This document shows, piece after piece, positions 1-12,500 of a DNA stretch of 64,000 nt (position 1 is its first letter; every line of letters starts with the position of its first letter). This DNA is from Pyrenopolyporus hunteri (Eukaryota > Ascomycota > Sordariomycetes > Xylariales > Hypoxylaceae), in contig CADCXC010000003.1 of NCBI GenBank assembly GCA_902806595.1, positions 3,038,001-3,102,000 of the forward strand, written 5' to 3'. The notes beneath the pieces are model-generated. The model saw nothing but the letters and a program-made list of their open reading frames with translations, made no database searches and was not told the DNA's origin. The position numbers and the translations under genes were made by a program.

Positions 1-448
1 TTCAGAGATTATTATATGATAGTTCCTCCTCAGGGATTCATCTGGGGAAGATTATAAAACTTGATGTAAGACAATAGTGTGGGCATTTGTATCAAGGTTA
101 ATGTGCTGAAGCTCCGTTTCATACTACAGAAGACTGGAAAGTGTTTTGATACATGTAAATATTGATGGTGCGCCACTTATATCGACGCTACATATTCTAC
201 CGTACATATATGGATGTAAGTTTTACGTACGCGTAGGTATGTAGGCAGCGATAAGGTAGGTACCCACCCCCTAGGTTGATAAGATGTGAGCAGGTTGAAG
301 GCCCGTGCTTCCGTTTTTGCGCGTTGCGTGTTCCATCACGGATTGGAGTAAAACGTACCGAGACTCAACTCACCACATGTACCAACCCAAGACGGTTTCC
401 GCGAATCCAACCCTTCAATCGGATCGGCTTTTCTCATCAACACAAAAG
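1..448. other. Upstream region of CBC1, no gene seen
   Basis: No supported coding sequence is visible. The stretch carries a short TAGGTAGGTACC-type repeat near 234-275. The short open frames at 276-563 only overlap the first exon of the cap-binding gene and show no protein-like character of their own. It presumably holds the promoter and 5' UTR of the gene starting at 449. Confidence 0.5.
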
Positions 449-2989
449 ATGGCGGATCACGATCGCAGACAAGCCGGTGGCGGCTATAACAATCGCAAGA
501 AGCGCTATAGAGGTACGAAATAAAATAGGCAGCTCAAGCTTAGCATCGTCGCACTCGTACTAATTTAATATGCTGCTCGCTAGATGATGATGACTATGAC
601 CGCCGGCCACAACGCCGTCGATACGATGCGCCGCTTCCAGTCCGCATACGCAAGCAGCTCCTAGGGCTTGCCGAGTCTCCTCTACGACGCTGGCATGAAG
701 AGGTTCAATCCATCGCCCACGTCGTTGCCGACAACTACGAAGACCAGGAGCTTCGCACAAGCTTCCTAGAGCTCGTGCCGCAGATGCTAATCGAGCAGCC
801 GCTCAAGACTCCATTTGTTGCCGCTGTAGTGCTCGTAATTAACTCGCTGAAGCCTGACATACTAGCTGACCTTCTAACTCGCGTCACCCATGCGACCGAG
901 GAGAAAATCAAAGAGGGCGAGTGGCGCGACGTGAAGCTATACCTTAAGTTTCTGGCATGTCTACAAAGCTGCTTGGATGGTGATGGCTTATTCCCTTTAC
1001 TTGAAGAATTATTTAGCCGTGCGGTCGATCTCCAAACTGCTAGTTCCGATGATGTGAGTACATGGTTGCTGCCTAGGCACTGAATGTCCAGTCTACTCCG
1101 GCTATGTTGACACACAACTTCGCAGACGATTGGGACAGAACTCGTTAAGATCATCCTCCTCACGATACCATATATTATGGCGGCTTCGCCTGCTCAGTGG
1201 CAACAGAAGGCGGCCGAACTGATGGACAAGACGGACGTCATTGCTTCCGAACCACATGCACTACAAGTGCTAATCGATCCGTACCATGTCGAAGAAGGGA
1301 CGGAGAGCCCGACCGCCAATATGAGCCTAATTGGGCTCTTACAGAAACAACTCCAAAACGAGGCGTTGAATGGTTGGGAGCTTTCGTGCCTGCCGCGGCC
1401 GTGGCAAATGCCACCGGAAGAGATCGAACAACAAGAGAAGTTGGATAACGCACAGAAGCATACCATGCCAAGCATATCCATCCCCGAGAAAGTCATTGCC
1501 GGACCTCGTCCGCTGTTCCCCGAGATCTACTTTTCCGTCTATGTCAACCAGGAAATCGAGTCTGTCCCTCCGGTTAGCAATATCGCGTCGTCCCTAATTA
1601 GGGATGGGCTTCTCGATACCATCAATATCCTTGACTTCAACCGCGGTGTCGCGGCACGCTTCCTCATTGATGTGGACTGTTATTTTGCCCCCGGAACGTT
1701 CGTCAAGCGTGCGACACCCTTCGATCGACTTCGAGACGTAGAAGGGGATCGCTCGACGTGGAAGCCGGAGGATGTTGCTGTGGATGCTGTTTTTTCGCAA
1801 ATATTCGCCCTTCCAGCACCGGAGCATAAGCTTGTATACTACCACTCCGTCCTTACAGAAGCCTGCAAGATCGCCCCTGCAGCAGTTGCCCCCAGCCTCG
1901 GTCGAGCCATCCGTTATTCATACCAGAATACCCACCGTCTAGATTTAGAGCTATGTTACCGATTCTTGGATTGGTTCACCCATCATCTCAGCAACTTCGG
2001 CTTCATGTGGAAATGGACTGAATGGGTAGATGATGTCAGTCTTCCTGATATGCACCCGCGAAAAGCCTTCATCCTCGGCGCTTTAGACAAGGAGATCCGC
2101 CTCAGTTTTGCCCAGCGTATCAAAGGAACACTCCCCGAACCTTACCAGGTACTCATCGGCCCAGAAAAAGAGCAGGATACGCCGGAATTCAAATACAACG
2201 ATGATCGTAAGTCGAATTCCCCAGCCTACATCAACAAGCGGCTAACCCCCAGGTTCAGACACTCCATTTGCCGTGGAAGGCAGAGAGATCGCAGCTCTCC
2301 TCAAGCGCAAGGCCCCGGATGAAGAGATCCAACCTATCATCGACCGCATCCATTCTGCTGCGCTTGACCAATCCATCGATCCACTCGTTTCCAGCACTGA
2401 TGTCTTCATGACGGCGGTTTGCTGGGTAGGCTCCAAGTCACTCTCTCACGTCCTCGCCTGTATTGAGCGCACGAAGGACAGGCTTCTCGATTCCGGGGCG
2501 GCTTCCGAGGCTGCGAGGGCGCAAATCATCACAGCAGTCGTCTCGTACTGGTCGGCCCACCCGGGCGTGGCTATTACCATCATTGAAAAATTACTCAATT
2601 ACTCAATCATCACGCCCGGCGCAGTTATCAACTGGGCACTAGCCGGCGATCGTGCAGGCCCGTACGGCCAAGCACTCAGCAAAGCCTGGGTATTCGAGCT
2701 GGTATTTAACACTGTAGTCAAAGTAACTGGTCGTCTAAGGCAGGTTATTAGCAACAACACGAGCGAGGGAAATGAAGAGGAAGTAGCCGGCATGCGCGAA
2801 CTTTTCAAGAACATGGAGGATGCTCTGGTCAGCTGGGCCCAGGGAACCAAGGACCAAATTATGGATCCCGTGGTGTCTGACGGCGGGGAGGATCTCGTCA
2901 AACGCTGGGGTGAGAGGTGGCTTAGGGTGTTTAGGCGAAGATCTGCTATCGAGGAGGCGTTCATCCTCGAGAATAGGGCCAGTTTGTAA
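449..2989 (+). CDS. CBC1: Nuclear cap-binding protein complex large subunit (CBP80/CBC1)
   Basis: Large subunit of the nuclear cap-binding complex. With the small RRM subunit it binds the m7G cap of new RNA polymerase II transcripts and supports splicing, export and decay. Exons read as 449-512, 584-1053, 1126-2206 and 2253-2989, giving about 783 aa, the usual length for the family. The basic N-terminus (NNRKKRYR) leads into an acidic-basic DDDDYDRRPQRRR stretch, then helical MIF4G-type repeats (for example VRIRKQLLGLAESP, LIEQPLKTPFVAAVVLVIN, DTPFAVEGREIAALLKRKAP). Introns have GTACGA/GTGAGT/GTAAGT donors, and the first carries a CTAAT branch site. The last acceptor is ambiguous: AG at 2251-2252 or at 2257-2258 both keep the frame and differ by two residues. 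Assignment is by remembered family sequence, not by search. Confidence 0.9.
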
Positions 2990-3442
2990 TATGTAAGGTA
3001 AGGGGGTGTTGGGATCATTGGGCGTCGGAATTCAAGAAGAAAAAAAAACCGAGCTTCGTAGCTTTTCACTGTATACTACCTGGCCCTGTATAATACAGAC
3101 TAATTGCTTACCACATGCTAAGCTAAGCTGTTGCAAATACGTGAGTGCCTCCGGGTTCATGGTTAGGTAGGTAGGTAGTTTCGATGCCGCTTTAACCCAT
3201 ACAGACTATTATTATTAACATCCCATTATGAGTATGAATAATCAATACCTGGATAACTGATACAGGCCGATTCGTTTCCTCGTCTTCCGATAATCACTTC
3301 GTATGCATGGTAAACTTTGTTTTTTTTTACGTTCACGTCATTATGGCGCGCGGACGGCAAAATAAATCGAAAGTGTCTTGCATTATTGCCTGTCCTTAGA
3401 GGACTTAAGAGGAAGACAGTTGACTATGGACAACTCTAAGAC
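2990..3442. other. Intergenic, convergent 3' ends
   Basis: Lies between the convergent CBC1 and carrier genes. It holds a GGTAGGTAGGTAG run near 3163-3178 and short A or T tracts. No coding sequence is seen, and it probably contains both 3' UTRs. Confidence 0.5.
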
Positions 3443-4468
3443 TCACTCCCTCGTCAACTGGGGGGCGTAGAACTTCACGTTTTCGTACACGAGGAATGTG
3501 ACCCAGGTCGCGGGAAGAACTCTTACAACTCCAGGTACAATGCCGCGGTAGAATCCCCGCCATCCTTCTTCGGTCCACGTCCTCGTCACGACCCCCCTAA
3601 TGCCTCGCCCGAATCTCTCGTCGGCGTTGTAGTTTTGCAAGCGACTGCGGACAACTTGGTAAGGGTAAGTAACTGCCCCAGCAACCAATTTGGCGACGCT
3701 GGAAATTACAAGGGTAGCCTCGTTGCTCATTCTCTGTCTAGATAGTTCGTCCGGCCCTCGGAGATTCGTGAAAGAACCGCGGCGCGCAAAGTATAGCCTC
3801 TTGACCGGGTCGTAGACGGCAAACTGCACTGCTCCGTGGGCTACGCCGAGCAGACTGATGCCCAAGCCTCGATAAAAACCCATCCAGCCTTCATTTCGTA
3901 GTAGATGAGCAGCGCCAGCCCACATACTAGGATACGCTCCGGCGGCGGTGCGGTCAGATGACAGCATGCGCGTCTTCATGACCCAGATAGGGTTGGTCAA
4001 GACCTGAGTGAAGGCGCCAGCCACGCCTGAGGCCACAAAGTAATCCCGTGGAGTGAGTACGGCATTTTGCGAGGTCTTGAAACTTAAGATGGCGCGCTCA
4101 GCCCGAGCCTTAAAGAAGAAGAACGAGGCCCAGCTAGAGGCGTTACCGAGGAGGTTAGGAGTGAGACCGCGGTAGAGAGATGCTATAGGATGTGGCGTCT
4201 GTGTCAGGGCGCGGATCAATGACATGGTTGTGAGAGGCGGATGAGAATTTGCGACGGTACGCTGGTGGACTATAATAGGGTGAGGTCAGCCTCGACACGA
4301 GGATAGGGGGCCGGAGGGGGGCAGTAGAGAAAACGGAGTTATCGCACTCTGCATCCGGGTCTTGACGATGTCTAAGGGATGAACGACGAGGGTGGCTATG
4401 GATCCGGCGGACAGACCGGCGATGGTCTCAACAGCGGCGGGAGAAAGACCCGCATGATTCTGTGTCAT
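3443..4468 (-). CDS. FLX1: Mitochondrial carrier, FAD/folate-transporter (FLX1) type
   Basis: Inner-membrane solute carrier of the SLC25 family. Exon 1 is 4468-4348 and exon 2 is 4269-3443, with a 78-nt intron (GTGCGA donor, GCTGAC branch, TTATAG acceptor). The product is 315 aa. Joining the exons gives KTRMQIHQ across the junction, as expected after the first signature. The three repeats carry HPLDIVKTRM (residues 30-39), NPIWVMKTRM and YPYQVVRSRL. Tryptophan at the acidic position of the second signature is typical of the FAD/folate/pyrimidine-nucleotide carrier branch; ASSWASFFFFK after repeat 1 also fits FLX1. By family knowledge FLX1 moves FAD or related flavins across the inner membrane. 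Substrate is inferred; a folate or pyrimidine-nucleotide carrier is the main alternative. Confidence 0.85.
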
Positions 4469-4639
4469 GGAGATGAATCTGAGTTAATACTAATTACATA
4501 GTGAGACTGGCGACATGTTCACTGCAAATTATAATACGATATACATTATATTGTAGCTCTAAGAGACGAGATGTGTGAGATACGAGTTTGAGGAATTGTG
4601 ATATTACATAATCACAGACTTCCCAATACAAGGTATGGG

Positions 4640-5325
4640 GGGCGTATTACGTAGGTAGGTACGGTCGCGACCTATGAATTTGTACCTACCTACCTATGTA
4701 GGTATAAAAGGTATAATGACCTCATCGGAGTTGAGGGTGCTACCTCATGTAGCGTACATGCCTACCTGCCTAGCTACCTAGGTACCTAGGTAGGAAGTAG
4801 ATAGAGGTCACAAGCCGCAAGTAACCGAGTTTCACTCGCGCTTACAATATTTCAAGTTTCGTGCCACATAAGTACCTACATACAAGTACGATACACTTCA
4901 AATAATATAGGTATCTAGGTAGGTAAGTAGGTAGCTATAAATTAACGGAAGCCGTAGTAGCATGAGCATTGGTCCTGCCTAAATGTCGAAAAGATTTTAT
5001 TACATCTATAGCAGTAGATTTATTGGCTAATTGCCGGGCCCGGGAGCCGGTATGTGTAGATAGTATACATGTAGTCTTTATCGTCTGTGGGTAATCATTA
5101 ATATAAGCACACAGGTAGACAAAAGTTTTTACGGGAAACTGTCCGCACCTACATACATGTACATATTTGTAACGAGAATTGAAATCTTCAACTACATACA
5201 TAGGTACCTACCTAGGTACCTATATGATGTACTGTATATAGGTAGGTCGGCACTATAATACACGCCCTCATTTATACCGAAATATCCACGGATACCTACC
5301 TAGGTACCTAGGTAGGTAAGGAAGT
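4640..5325. repeat. Palindromic ACCTAGGT/GGTACC island
   Basis: Many overlapping copies of ACCTAGGT and AGGTACCT, both self-complementary, mixed with GGTAGGTAGG runs. The same vocabulary recurs in most intergenic regions of this window. It has no coding capacity and no fixed unit length, so it is neither a classical minisatellite nor a TIR element. Confidence 0.7.
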
Positions 5326-5478
5326 ACTTATACTTTCCTAAGTGGTTAGGTAGCTTACCACGCCCTTGCCCATTGGTAATTTAGGTAGCACAACGACAGC
5401 CCATTCCGGTCCGCGGATATTCCTGGGTGGTACGCACATACCTAGGTACCTACATACGCGCGCGCACCCCACGTATAT

Positions 5479-5552
5479 ACACATACCCATACACATACCC
5501 ATACACATACCTATACACATGCCTATACACATGCCTATACACATGCATGCCT
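5479..5552. repeat. CATAC-rich 12-bp tandem array
   Basis: Repeats of ACATACCCATAC drift into ACATACCTATAC and ACATGCCTATAC over roughly six copies. A reading frame through it gives a periodic HIPI peptide on one strand and GMCI on the other, which is repeat artefact rather than gene. Confidence 0.8.
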
Positions 5553-5650
5553 GCCTAGACACACATACACATACGCACATACGCACACGAACATACACAT
5601 ATAAGCCATCAATACACAAGCAAGATATTAATCTGTGATCGTTATGCGGC

Positions 5651-6213
5651 ATGATGTCTGCGGTAGTGGAAACGACAGAAATGGGTTTACCCGAAGTCGA
5701 GGTCCCCCAGCTGTCCGTACAGGTTGAGTTCACGTAAGTAAGCCAATTCCCTTCTCATACTCGGTGGGCATTGTCCCTGACGACGAAGCAGAGGTGGCCT
5801 TGAAATGCTATTCTCGGATCAGCGCCGCCACCTACTGTCTATACCAGCTACGAACAGGGACGGCAGGCCAGCAACTATCGCCGACTTGGTCCATCACCTA
5901 TGCGAGCACGTCATGAGAGACACCCGGAAAGACCTCTTTGTCCTCCAAGACCACCTGTATGTTGCTCCTCTCCTTCTCTCCACACCCTACTTCACCCGAC
6001 CATCTCAGCCTCTCGATAAGACGCCCCCATGCGTCCCCTGCCTATCACGACCCGTAAGTAATAGGCTGGCTAATAGGTTCAAACCATGCACGCAGACGAC
6101 CCGGCATCCTCGTCCTGATCAACGACGCCGACTGGGAGCTAGAGGGCGAAGAGGCTTACGAGATCCAAGCAGGGGACAACATCCTATTCGTCTCTACGCT
6201 GCATGGCGGGTAG
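5651..6213 (+). CDS. URM1: Ubiquitin-related modifier 1 (URM1), sulphur carrier
   Basis: Small ubiquitin-like protein. Its C-terminal thiocarboxylate supplies sulphur for wobble-uridine thiolation of tRNA (with Uba4 and Ncs2/Ncs6) and can be conjugated to proteins. Exons are 5651-5733, 5792-5956 and 6096-6213, giving 121 aa. Introns are 58 and 139 nt. The joined protein contains GGLEMLFSDQRRH, DTRKDLFVLQDHL, then RPGILVLINDADWELEGEEA and ends in STLHGG. The terminal Gly-Gly is intact and directly followed by TAG, as required for adenylation. The N-terminus (about 27 residues before VEFTGG) is longer than in budding yeast. Start could be Met1 (5651) or Met2 (5654). No single open frame shows the gene; it needs both splices. 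Confidence 0.93.
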
Positions 6214-8712
6214 TGCCGCTCTCTTTGTCCCGGGCCTGCATTATCTGGGCACCTACCTTGGTACACCGCTATTCAGACGCTGAAAGTCGTCGCCGCGTTC
6301 GTAATAGTTACATCAACTCCCTTCTCCCAGAGAGCCCCAGCGAGAAGTCAACTGCACTCGTGTACTAGGTAGCAGCTCCTGGGATAGACTTAGAATGGAA
6401 CCCAACTTAAACTACCGCCCAGCGGCTCGACATCCGACCACTAGCCACCCAACGACTTCGTCCCCACCCCCTTACCCCTCCTTTTATGCATATGAGGCAA
6501 TGTCAATCATTTCCAACCGGGCCATACGCCGTTGTTGTGGACTGGCGGACGAATATGCGGCTAACTTGATTGACCTGTCAATCTCATGCAATGTCTCCCA
6601 CGATCGGTCTGTTAGTAAAACAGTAACAGGCCGACCCGGTGCCGTGGCATACGACCACAATATACCAGATCTGTCATATTTCCCTGAACCTAAATGTTCA
6701 TGTAAAGCCGCTCACGTTGATCAGCTGTTGTTCCCGGGGCGTATATCCGATGCCCTAATATATAGGAATCCGAAGCCCACGGCAAAAGCCCTATCATCGC
6801 CGTAGTATGGATTATGACGACCACTCGCGGAGCCGAGCACAGGCGGTAGCGAACTTTTCGCTAGCGAGAACATGGTTGGCGGCGAGGATTTCTTACGACC
6901 CTCCAGGCATTGAAACCGGTGAATGGCAGCCCTGGTCATCTCATTCGCCCACCTGCAGCACGGCTATCCTAAATAAGCTACTTGCAGCACGGACAAGGCA
7001 AGGGCCTAAGGGGCGATAGGATTTTTTTTTTTTGAAGACCGCGTGAAGATTACTCGATAATAGAAAGTCAACATCTCAACAAGCCGCAGAGTTATCCACT
7101 CAAGCGAGAAGTGAAGCGAGAATCCAATAGGTATAGGTAGTAGGATCCTGGCTTCCTGGGCAGACTCGACCACTAGGAAGGCTTCCCCTATTCCTTCAGT
7201 TGAGTGAGGCATTTGTCTATTCTCTCGTCATTAATCGTTCAACGGCTGTCCTGCAGGCCGCTCTCAACTAAATAGGTACATGTATGGCGAGTGAGGATAC
7301 ATGGAACGAACAGTAGCCGTCCTGGTGGCGAAGCCTAGGAATCGCACCGAATGCCTCGCATACCTAGAGCGTGCAGGTCGGTCAGACCAGATGTATAATA
7401 ATCTATTCCGCCACTAAAGGCTATTAAATTACTATCATATGCGTACCTAGGTAGGTAGGTCGATAAGCACTACATTCCTGCCAGATATATCAAGCCTGTT
7501 AAGACGGACGTGGCCGCTGCGAGCATTCCATCGCTAAAACCTAACGACTAGGCCAATAACGATAGTAATATAGGTAAATAATAATGACAACAAGCAATAC
7601 TATACAATACATACATAGGTACCTACCTAGGTAGGTAGGTAACAAACCCTCCGAGGCGAATAGGTAGCAAAGTCAGACCAGGAAACGATAACGCAAATCA
7701 ATGGTAAACTCCGCTTAGTCCGCGCCTCCTGGAAAGGTCTAATAACCTTTGATGCAAGAATCTGGTATCTCCCCTCATGGCAATATGCAGAATATGAATC
7801 TTCCTGACCCAGGTCCGTGGGTTTTTGATGCGCCGTAGGTTCTCCGCCATTGGTAAAGCAAGGTACAGCCGCCGCCTACCACCGATGCGTTTGTCGTCCA
7901 CCAGATTATGCATCCATCCCCACGCCCGCTCCCTACCACCCGGGTAGCTTTTTCCCCCAGCCCTGGCGTTGGGCCTGGTAAAATGGTAGAATGTAGATAA
8001 CCGAGCCGAGATCAAGTGTTACCTATCGATGAAACATGACATATTATATATAATAACCCTATCAGAAAGCAAAGGGGGGTGGAAGGGGGAAGAGGGGAAA
8101 ATACGTAGAAAAATCGTAGAAACAACAAAATTAGGGGAAATAGCCACGTCTGTCGAGCCTTCGCCGCTTGATAACGTGGACCTACGTAGGCGATTGAACA
8201 CCAAGATACGAGGTTGAATATACCGATCGGAACCTGAGACGACAGCGACGGCGAGGGGGTGCACTCGTCCCTCCCCGCTTCCCTTTACCGTATTGGGGGG
8301 AGTGTACCATATCCGGTTCGAAGAACTTGTCGGAACGTCGCGACTGTCCTCGTTCCCTTCTCTTCTGGTAGCGTATCGCTCTCTCTCTCTCTCTCGCTCT
8401 CTCGCTCTCTCTCTCCCTCGAGTTTTCGCGAAAGTAGACGAAGAATAAAATGAACCCCCACCCCCTAAATTAACAATGCGTGGTATCTTGAACTCAAAAG
8501 AACACCGCCCAAAATTGACATGTATGCGCGCTGAGGAGTGGGACTCGGCCGTCGTACTCCCCAGCTACCACCGGACCTGGGAAGCTATTGTGGTGCCCTT
8601 GCGTTGCTATGTTGGTCGTTATAGTCGTAATCAAATCCCTGATACCCGTGAATTCGAGCACCGCCCCCACCACTACACGTAACACAAGAGATTTCCTTAG
8701 GGGAGCGGAGCG
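6214..8712. other. Intergenic region, no supported gene
   Basis: About 2.5 kb between the convergent URM1 and zinc-finger genes. Features seen are a T10 run near 7021, ACCTAGGT palindromes near 7444-7460 and 7616-7640, a G/A-rich stretch at 8065-8100 and a CT microsatellite at 8379-8418. The open frames at 6395-6805 and 7698-8015 lack recognisable domains and splice context and I do not call them. Confidence 0.45.
8379..8418. repeat. CT dinucleotide microsatellite
   Basis: A (CT)n tract interrupted by single CG steps, translating as an SLSLSL artefact. Confidence 0.85.
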
Positions 8713-10605
8713 CTAATAGACTCGGTGCTGGCCGGCGAATGTACGGGTGTACTGGTCTTCGTGCATGGTGCTTGGGCTGCTAGAGGCCGTAGCACTATCA
8801 CTAGCTGCTATACTCGCTTGGTCCATGTCGTACTGCCCATACGCGGCATGCCGATCCCGAGGAAACGCAACACCGCTCGTAACGGTGTTCCGTGGCACGC
8901 CGCAGTCGCCGAAATCGTCGGGGCAGGGAAGCCCGTCTTGCGAAGGGAGACGGATTTGGTATGCGTGGTGCTGCTGGTGCTGCTGGTGCTGCTGTTGCCG
9001 CTGCTGTGCGAGTGGCGGAGGTTGGACAGGGTAACGACGGGACACGCTTGGCGTCGTTGTCGGGCTTCGGCTCCCGGGAGAGGTTTTCCGGCCCTTGCCT
9101 CGACCTTTTATGCCCTTATTAAGGTTCTTGTAAAGTTCGGCGAAGTGGCCGAACATTTTCTGTTCTTCATCGGACAGCGTTTCGCCCGGGGCCAGGGTTT
9201 TGAATCGTAGCGTCAGTTCCCGAATAATATCCTTGTGAAAGCGGTTGTGATGGTTCTATAACAAGCCACCGTTAGTACGTCTCCCTCTCTCTCCATCTAC
9301 TGCTCACCGGGGAGCCGGGGACCTCGGGGGGGTTGCACAGACCTTTAGGTTCCCGCGTTGGGTAAAAGTCTTCTCGCAGCCGACGAAAATACAGCGGAAG
9401 GGCCTGGTCCCGAAGTGCGTCATCCTATGTGGTTTCACGTTCCCAAGTTGGGCGAAGGCTTTTCCGCAGATCTCACACTTGTAAGGCTTCTCTCCCGTGT
9501 GTTGGCGTCTATGGGACTAGATTTCTTGTTAGGAGAAACGTAGGATGCCGGCGCCCCGGGGAAGTTCGTACCTTCAGGTTACCCCTCTGACTAAATCCCA
9601 AACCACACCCGGGCTCCGGACACACCTGGAGGCAGAATCGGGTTAATGTAATCGCCAATACAGCTCCGGGGCAAGGTATCTTACGAACGGCCTCTCCCCC
9701 GTATGAGCCCGCTTGTGGGTCTCAAGTTGAGTCTTCTGGGAACATCGCTTCCCGCAACCCTTAAAATCACAAACGTAACGCTTTTGACGCTCCCTTCTAT
9801 TTCGGACGCTTACGGGGCCCGCCTCTCCGGGGCTACAGGATTTCCTGCGCAGGTTGAACTTTTCTTCGTCTAGCTGCGGCGGAGATGGGTATGCGGTCTC
9901 CCCGGAATCGGGTGCCTTGCCGACATCGGCTTTCAACTGTATGGCCTTCATTAGGGTGTCGATTTCGGTGTGGAAGATCACCTCATTTGCTGCATTCTCG
10001 GCGGCGTTCCGGGCGACTGTCTTCGACGTAACCGGGGGTGGTGGGGTGGGACATTTCCGAGTAGCCACCTGCGGTTCGTACTTAATCGAGGATCTTCCAT
10101 CCTGCTGTATCTGATGGGTCTGGTAGTGATTCTCCCGATATCCAGCATGTAGTTCCTCTGTTCCCGCTGCTACTGTACGTGAAGATGCGCATCCGTCCTG
10201 ATATTGCTTGAAGGACGAGTTTACCGGAGCTGGAGGGGGGGAAGGGGGCGTATATGATCCGAACATAAAGTGGCTGCCGGCTGGGTATTGTGGCGCTTGC
10301 GGGCTGGCAATAGGAGCCATTGTATACGGACTTCCCACCATGAACTGAGCAGGCATGGAAGATCGGTGGATAGGTCCGGCGGTAGTCTGACTTGAGGTGT
10401 ACTGCATGAAGCCGGAAGGGTCGACCATCTCGTACTCTGGATTCGACGGCTGGGGGATCCATCGCCCCCAGCTCTGGGGGTCTGGTGCTTGAGCTGTTAG
10501 AGCCAGCTTGAAGATCGAGGACTGGTCTTGCTTATTGCAAAACCAGTCGGGTAAGTCTAGGGTACTGTTGCTTCCAAACTGCCCCTCCAAATCGGCACGA
10601 TGTAG
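8713..10605 (-). CDS. C2H2 zinc-finger transcription factor, AZF1-like (5' end open)
   Basis: DNA-binding regulator with four consecutive C2H2 fingers. Exons are up to about 10605-9685, then 9625-9572 (18 codons), 9516-9343 (58 codons) and 9255-8713. Finger 1 begins YVCDFKGCGKRC, finger 2 VCPEPGCGLGFSQRGNLK, finger 3 YKCEICGKAF, finger 4 FRCIFVGCEKTF; introns fall inside or just after fingers. After the fingers comes KDIIRELTLRFKTL and NLNKGIKGRGK, which I associate with fungal AZF1-like proteins, then a Q/H-rich and Ser/Thr-rich tail. The frame is open to a stop at about 10608, but the first ATG in it is at 10428, and coding-like sequence precedes that. An upstream exon is therefore likely. 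From 10590 the product would be 558 aa, from 10428 about 504 aa. Function is by family only. Confidence 0.8.
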
Positions 10606-12435
10606 CTACTCAAGTACGGAACACACCGAAACTTCTATGTCTAAGGGAACGGTGGTATGAGTATTGCCCGAACCCGAGATAGCGGCAAGACAGGCAAAGT
10701 TCTAAAGCAGAAAGCCAACCCTGAAGGAATGAAAAGTAAGAATAGGACGTCCACCAAATAAATAGGTAGAAATGGCGCCGCAAGATCCAATTTGCACTAA
10801 CGTTCAACGAAGATGAACGAGACCCGGGGGGGGGGTCTTGGTGAAGTATATACCTCTAATAACGGGTTTACTGATGCGCACTAGGGGCCGATCTGTGAGC
10901 CAACGGGTTGGGCAAGCCCACTCGAGAGATCTTGGGACGCCAAGGAAAAGACGTGGAGAAAGCTTAGACTTTTACGGTGAAGCTGAATACGATATAAGTG
11001 GCCAAGTATCAGGGGAGGGCTGGTCGAGTACATCCTCTCTTACCTCATATCAAAACAACTCCACCCTGGCAGACTATCCGTCCTGAACTCAGAGACAGGC
11101 CTGGGATTGACCCAGCCTGGCTCTTTCTGATAAAGCGGAGAAGGCCACGAAAGGGGGAGGGGGTGGGGGGGGGAGGCTGTCCTTCAGATAGCCACATAGG
11201 CGGGTGGCAGATCGCCGAATTTCCATAGACTAGCAGGTAACTAGCAGGTAACCGGACGAGACATTCACAATGCATGTAGGTAGGTAGTCAGTTAGATAGA
11301 CGGTAGAATGCTAATGCCGGCCGAATCAAGTAGTACGGGGGGGGGAGGGGTACATGCAATCTTCTTGCCCATTCGACGCAGGGGATATACATACATATAC
11401 GTATACAAGCTCAGCAGGGCAAAACACCAGACTTAATACCGCCAGTAATGGCCGCACTTCCTGCTGGCGGGGACGTCTGCTGAATCCACCTCGGCCGCCT
11501 GGACGATAGGACTGCCTACGTCCAAGGAAGACACGTCGTCATGCAATCAGACATATCTGATTCTCGAAACTTGACTAGCACGCAGAGCCGGAGGTCGTTC
11601 TGTTTGGCTCCTCTCCACGCAGTGTGGCATCCATAACCAGCGAAGAACCGGGGGGGGTCGACATAGGGGAGGGGGGTCTGGATGGTGCCGTGACGACCAG
11701 AGATGTACCATATGTACCAGGCAGCAGACGGGTGTGAGAGTGCGGGATCGAAAAGGGCGATGGAAATCCGAATAGAGAGATGGGAAACCTGGAGGCCAAG
11801 GAAGCGGAGGCCGGGGCCCTCCCCCTGCAGCTGGAATTTTCCTGCCCGTCGGGGCAATTCCGTTAGGAACACACCCCCCCCCCCAACCCCTTGGTCTGAG
11901 CTGGACTGTTCGAAGATATACCTCGCCGTACGCACACGTAAATGAGATACATGTATGTGGATATTCCCTATCTCTGTCCTGTATAATCCACTCACATAGT
12001 TTGTTCCAGCGTGATGGATAACCCCGGTCGCCCCAAAGTGCCACCATCTCGTTACCGTGAAAATGACAGAACCCAGATCCGCTCGGGGCTTATTTGCTTC
12101 GCTACCTACGTATATGCTTGTCCTTTAACTCGTCACCCTTAACCTGTCGTAATGACTTTTTGGGTCACGCACACGACGCTCTAGGGGCACAAGCTTCCTC
12201 GCCGCTTGTTTATTATAATTGACATATGTATTGCACCTAGGTAAGGGTAGGGAGACCGGTATGAGGGACGGTGGTAACAGAAGGCAAGGCTGCCCAGCAC
12301 ATTGGATATTACCCAGTTTTCGAATACCTGGTACGCTTACCTACGGTCCATAAAACTGCGGCCGTCTGACCGCCAAACGTTGGATTCTTGGATTTTCTAT
12401 CGAGGACGGGAGTAGCCGTTCAAGGTCGCATCGCT

Positions 12436-12500
12436 TGTATTGTATTGTATTGTATTGTATTGTATCGTATCGTATCGTATCGTATCGTATCGTATCGTAC
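12436..12500. repeat. Pentanucleotide array TGTAT then CGTAT
   Basis: Six perfect TGTAT units are followed by six perfect CGTAT units and a final CGTAC. The single T/C difference switches once and is homogeneous on each side. Confidence 0.95.

Larger units (their letters stand above)
4469..5650. other. Divergent intergenic region rich in ACCTAGGT palindromes
   Basis: Sits between the divergent carrier and URM1 genes. It is dominated by short palindromic units of the type CCTAGGTACCTAGGTAGG (4651-4800, 4900-4935, 5195-5325) and a CATAC-rich tandem array at 5479-5552. No coding sequence is supported; open frames here are repeat translations such as HIPIHIPIH. Confidence 0.6.

Noticed and set aside
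6395..6805. 136-aa frame downstream of URM1
   Set aside because: No domain, no splice context and low-complexity start; probably URM1 3' region.
7698..8015. 105-aa minus-strand frame
   Set aside because: Basic and Arg-rich, with no recognisable motif and no supporting neighbouring exons.
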